A stretch of 11,325 nt of DNA from the NCBI GenBank assembly GCA_003024985.2, contig PXIH01S0028269.1; one strand, written 5' to 3'. A program made the position numbers and the translations under genes. This document shows, in pieces, positions 7,730 through 11,325 of the stretch. This DNA comes from Euperipatoides rowelli. Taxonomy: Eukaryota; Onychophora; Udeonychophora; Euonychophora; Peripatopsidae. The notes under the pieces are model-generated. The model had not been told where the DNA came from, searched no databases, and saw nothing but the letters and a program-made list of their open reading frames with translations. Each line of letters opens with the position of its first letter. The first letter of the stretch is position 1.

Positions 7730-7788
7730 GCAAAATTTTTTCTCATCTACACTGTTAAACTGTATAGTAGATGAGAGAAAACTTTTGC
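7730..7788. repeat. Hairpin with about 21-bp stem and 16-base loop
   Basis: GCAAAATTTTTTCTCATCTAC (7730-7750, 21 bases) pairs with the segment 7767-7788 with one bulge and one mismatch; TCTCATCTAC/GTAGATGAGA is the exact core. The loop is 7751-7766. The size resembles a pre-miRNA, but a short foldback repeat is equally likely in this context. Confidence 0.7.
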
Positions 7789-7875
7789 TTTTTATTATCT
7801 GAATTCTCTTTAAAATGATTATGTCTATCAACTAGTTCAAACTGGCCTCTGGTCCCAGAACAATAGATAGAAATG

Positions 7876-8880
7876 TTGGTCAGGATCCGTTATCTGTCCA
7901 CAAATAATTTTATTTACAGTCCTAACCTTTTCTGAACTCTAACTCCAACTACATATTAAACCCATTTTACCCCAACCCTATGATAATCAAAATTCCTAAC
8001 CTTACCGTAACCTTGAACCCTAACTCCTATGTACTAAATCCACTATGCCACAACCCTATGATAATCAACAATCCTAACCTTACCGTAACCCTGAACCCTT
8101 ACTCCAACTACATATTAAAGCTACTATGCCCAACCCTATGATAATCAACAGTCCTNTAACCCTGAACCCTTACTCCAACTACATATTAAAGCTACTATGC
8201 CCAACCCTATGATAATCAATAGTCCTAATCTTACCGTAATCCTAAACCCTAACTCCAAATATGCATTAAACCCACTATGCCCAACCCTATGATAATCAAC
8301 AGTCCTTACCGTAACCCTGAACCCTAACCCCTACGCATTAAACCCACTATGCCACAACCCTATGATAATCAACAGTCCTAACTTTACCGAAACCTTGAAC
8401 CCTAACTCCAACTACGTATTAAACCCACTAGGCCTCAACCCTATGATAATCAACAGTCATAACCCCTAATTCTGAACCCTAACTCCTACTATGTATTAAA
8501 CCCACCATGGCCCAACCCTATGATAATCATCAGTCTTAACCTTACCGTAACCCTGAACCCTAACTCCTACTGCGCATTAAATCCACTTTGCCCCAACCCT
8601 ATGATAATCAAAGTCCTAACCTTACCGTAACCCTGGACCCTAACTCTACGTATTAAACCCTCTATGCCTCGACCCTATAATAATCAACAGTCCTAACCTT
8701 ACTGTAACCCTGAACCCTAATTCCTACTACGTATTAAACCCACTATGCTCAAACCTATGATAATCTAGAGGTGAAATAATACTTTTTTTTGATCGGTTTT
8801 GATAGTCATAATTTTAATTTATTAACCAATCGACGGTTATTTTTTCGCATATTGGTGGACAGATAACAGATTCTAACCAA
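7876..8880. mobile_element. TIR-bounded element whose body is a minisatellite
   Basis: The left end (7876-7906) and the reverse complement of the right end (8850-8880) match at 27 of 31 positions; both begin TTGGT and share GTTATCTGTCCAC. The same 4 bases, AATG, flank both sides (7872-7875 and 8881-8884), fitting a 4-bp target duplication. Almost the whole interior is an array of about 80-bp units, plus an 83-base unique right arm (8767-8849). There is no coding capacity, so the element would be non-autonomous. Superfamily is not determined: the 4-bp duplication alone does not decide it, and the TIR matches no family I can name. Chance is unlikely given a 31-bp inverted match placed exactly around the array. 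Confidence 0.75.
7917..8766. repeat. Minisatellite array, 11 units of about 80 bp
   Basis: The landmark TATGATAATC (one copy TATAATAATC) recurs at 7979, 8057, 8137, 8208, 8288, 8361, 8442, 8519, 8600, 8676 and 8756, giving periods of 71-81 with 80-81 most common. Each unit runs roughly CAGTCCTAACCTTACCG, TAACCCTGAACCCTAACTCC, a CTACRTATTAAACCCACTATG stretch of about 21 bases, then CCCAACCC before the landmark. The CCCTAA-like pieces give it a telomere-like look, but the period and other segments show it is a minisatellite. Units around 8097-8225 share private variants (CCCTTACTCC, AAAGCTACTATG), pointing to a recent duplication. An N lies at 8156. Confidence 0.93.
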
Positions 8881-9932
8881 AATGTTATATGGCTTTGTTT
8901 CAAGTGGTGATGATTATTCATCATCATCATTAGAACAACAAATTGAAAATGAGTCAGTGGTATAATCCTCTTACTTTTTCATTTAATGAACATAGCAGTT
9001 CAAGTCTTGTTGAAAATAATAATTTATCTTAAAATATTTGAAATTCAGATATTCTTCTATATGATCCTTTACAATTTATAGGCATTCTCAAAGCGAAAAC
9101 AAGGCCTAATTATAATATTAATTATGTTTCATAAATAATAATAATATGGCCTAATAATAATATTTATGTAACTTATATCTTATGTAGTGCTTTTATAGAT
9201 ATTTTACTATATAGATTATCATATCCATTAATATACAACAACACAAAGCTTAACAGAGAGTTCTGGTTAAAATAACTGTTAGATTTTTCTGCAAAGTTCT
9301 GGATGATCAGTCAATATTTATTCATAAATATCTAGTTGACTGCCAGTGTAAAATAAGTTGCATTTCTTCCCTTGCTTTTAGGGAAATTAAAATGATTATT
9401 TTAATCAAGGTTAGAAGAACTAATAAATAAATTATTCAAATTTGCAATTTTTTGAATTTTTCAATTTTACATACCATAATAAATACATACACTATTCTGA
9501 AAGCTTCTCAAAATGTTATTGTTAGCACTCGTAATCTATTCTTTTGGCTACTTTTATTTTAAATATGCATAAATTTTGGATTTGTATTAATGTTTTAACA
9601 AATATATAAACCAGTAAAAAAAAAAAATACTTTAAAAATATTTGTGAAAAAACACTTTAAGTTGCAAATGATTAAATAGTTGATTTTTTTTATCTTATTA
9701 AAAAATATTTTGTAAACTTTATTGTCATTTAGTTTAAGTCATCATACTGTATATCTTCCTATACAGCGGAAGTCTTGCAACGATAATTTGAAGCCTGAAT
9801 CATTTTGAAGTTTGGAGGCCCAGGAATTTTTGTATTTTTAATGCCTTAATCTATTTTGTACGTTGAGTTGGAAGATATTGAGTAGTATATGCAACCCTAT
9901 CATGTTCCTAAAGTGCTCACCCTAAACATTGT
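8881..9932. other. AT-rich DNA with a short direct repeat
   Basis: About 1 kb without a gene. GGCCTAATTATAATATT (9103) and GGCCTAATAATAATATT (9148) form a 45-base-spaced direct repeat. At 9361-9381 a strong polypyrimidine-AG precedes a 28-base stretch ending AAG-GTTAGA; this is too small to call. A TTTGGAGGCCC motif near 9813 resembles pieces after the second array. Confidence 0.5.
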
Positions 9933-10297
9933 GTTTTTTTTTTTTTGACTGACTGCACGTTTTGTCGACTTTTTGTCTGGTTTAATAAGCTTTTTTTTTA
10001 GTTTACTGGATATTTTTTTGACTTTCTTTTAGCTTTAATAAGCTTTTTTTTTGTCTGACCACATTTTGTCGACTTTGTCTGGTTTGATAAGCTTTTTTTT
10101 TGCTGACTGCAAGTTTTGTCTACTTTCTGTCTGCTAAACTTTATAAGCTTTTTTTTTTAGCTGACCATGATTTGCCACCTTTCTGTCTGGCTTTTTTTTT
10201 AGTTGACTGGATGTTTGTTGGCTTTCTGTATTCTTTAATAAGCTTTTTTTTTTTGGTGACTGCACGTTTTGTCGACTTTCTGTCTGGTTTGATAAGC
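9933..10297. repeat. Poly-T tandem array, 7 units of 43-56 bp
   Basis: Units end in TAATAAGC or similar, followed by a run of 8-13 T. Unit ends fall at 9990, 10043, 10092, 10148, 10191, 10243 and 10297. Units 1, 3, 4 and 7 share TGACTGCACGTTTTGTCGAC-like bodies (type A). Units 2 and 6 share GTTGACTGGATGTTTGTTGG-like bodies (type B), and unit 5 is truncated and intermediate. A degraded further unit may extend to about 10340. The plus-strand open frame at 10100-10378 is an artefact of the T-rich repeat, rich in Phe and Leu. Confidence 0.9.
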
Positions 10298-10413
10298 TCC
10301 TTTTATTTTTATTTTCCTTTTTTTTTTCTTTTAAGCCCCGGACTTTATAAATTAGGAGGCACTATGCACACATTTTGATAAACTTTTCTTCTTTTTTTTT
10401 TGTTATGGGATAT

Positions 10414-10480
10414 ATAAAGTTTAGAGGCTGAGGCCCCCTGCCTCATGAGGCCATGGGCTTTAGCCTGCTAAGCCCATATA
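10414..10480. repeat. GC-rich palindromic patch
   Basis: In an otherwise AT-rich setting, GCCTCATGAGGC (10440-10451) is a perfect palindrome. ATGGGCTTTAGC (10453-10464) pairs with GCTAAGCCCAT (10467-10477) with one bulged base. A TTTAGAGGC motif just before it recalls TTTGGAGGC near 9813 and TTAGGAGGC near 10354, so this may be part of a diverged interspersed repeat. Confidence 0.6.
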
Positions 10481-11325
10481 TAAATTTGGCCTTCAATGCA
10501 TATATAAATCATAAAAGCATGTAAATCATTGTTGCTTTTTGTTTATCCTCCCTATTTTTCTTCAAAAGTGTAAAAAAAAAAAACACGTTTTTTTTTTAAG
10601 TTATGCTCTCTCTCCTCTTCAGTTACACATATTTTTTTTAACGGTGTGCTTTTTTATATAAAAATTTACAAGATTTTACTGGGTGTCTATAGATGAAGAG
10701 CTTTTACCACAGACACCGACCGAACTCTTATTAATTTAAAACTACAAGTAGTAGAAAGGTGAATAGTGGGAAAACGTAATATGTTCTTAGTTATGCGTTA
10801 TTGCATTTCAGTATATTGAAATGAATAATTGCTAGAAAGTTTTCAGCTGTATTCTTTTCAAAGTTTATTAAAGGGAAAACAGTTTTTGAAACCTGAGTCT
10901 GTTATAAAAAGTGACTAATTTTTTATTTAAAGCTTTTATCTTCTCTTTTTTTCAATACAGCTATCACAGGATTAACTTACCTTTTTTTTTCTTAATTTTT
11001 CAAGCTTAAAAGATTTATGGTAAAAAAAACCCCTGTATAGAATTAACGTATTTTTTACTCCATTATTAGCTTCAGTCTTTCATCCATGTTCATGTACTCA
11101 CTTTCTTCTTGCTGCTATCAAAATAAAATCTTTAAAGTATGTGAATTAAGGTATAAAAAAAATTATGGAAATTTAAAAGAAAATATCCTCAAAGGGAAAT
11201 AATAAAAAATAAGTAGTTAAAAAAGAATTATAAAAAAAAACATTATTGGTACTAATCCAGATCACATATTTTATGTTATTCTTAAGATCTTATATACTTA
11301 TGGTAAAAGTAATATTTTTCCTAAA
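10481..11325. other. AT-rich DNA to the window end
   Basis: About 845 bases with no gene. It contains an A12-CACG-T10 stretch at 10572-10597. A polypyrimidine-AG near 10940-10960 and a minus-strand GTAAGTTA near 10975-10982 are splice-like signals without an open exon beside them. Confidence 0.55.

Noticed and set aside
7917-8766. CRISPR array
   Set aside because: Units are contiguous tandem copies with no unique spacers, and the setting is eukaryotic.
9382-9409. 28-base microexon with strong polypyrimidine-AG and GTTAGA donor
   Set aside because: Too short to judge from sequence alone; one open frame in 28 bases is not informative.
10100-10378. 92-codon plus-strand open frame
   Set aside because: It lies in the poly-T tandem array; Phe/Leu-rich translation follows from the T runs, with no motif and no conserved start context.

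Overview
The window looks like AT-rich non-coding DNA from an animal nuclear genome, most likely an arthropod. It holds no bacterial operons, no tRNA or rRNA genes and no long reading frame. What it does hold is decayed transposable elements of several classes, long homopolymer runs, foldback repeats and two tandem arrays. The arthropod suggestion rests on a short run of CCTAA-type repeats (the insect telomere motif is TTAGG), a mariner-like relic of a type common in arthropods, and a relic of a transposase-like family common in aphids, chelicerates and Hydra. The species cannot be named, and Hydra-like or mollusc genomes are not excluded. Two single N characters (2136 and 8156) point to a draft assembly.

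Layout: 2-226 is the 3' end of a non-LTR retrotransposon, with the last 38 codons of its reverse transcriptase ORF and a 3' UTR. 470-1135 (minus) is a shattered Ty3/Gypsy-type integrase. 1136-2138 is unremarkable. 2139-3020 (plus) is a broken transposase-like gene of the FDTT family, followed by an 88-base foldback (3342-3429). 4301-4340 resembles the end of a repeat whose TGGTCAC edge looks hAT-like. 4562-4620 is the best candidate for host coding sequence: a small exon with a good acceptor, a single open frame and a GTAAGA donor. A weaker candidate exon in compatible phase lies at 5632-5757. Between them sits an internally deleted mariner relic with terminal repeats (4714-5202).

6584-6809 is a short non-autonomous Helitron with TC and CTAG ends, a 3' hairpin and A/T target bases. 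6965-7183 holds a diverged duplication and a nearly perfect loopless palindrome. 7730-7788 is another hairpin. 7876-8880 is the most unusual object: an array of 11 units of about 80 bp, rich in telomere-like CCCTAA, enclosed by 31-bp terminal inverted repeats and flanked by AATG on both sides. It therefore looks like a mobile element whose body is a minisatellite. 9933-10297 is a second array of 43-56 bp units, each ending in a long T run, with at least two unit types interleaved. The rest, to 11325, is AT-rich with a small GC-rich palindromic patch.

If the exon is real, most of this window is intron of a plus-strand gene whose other exons lie elsewhere, with mobile elements accumulated in the introns. 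No complete gene is present.
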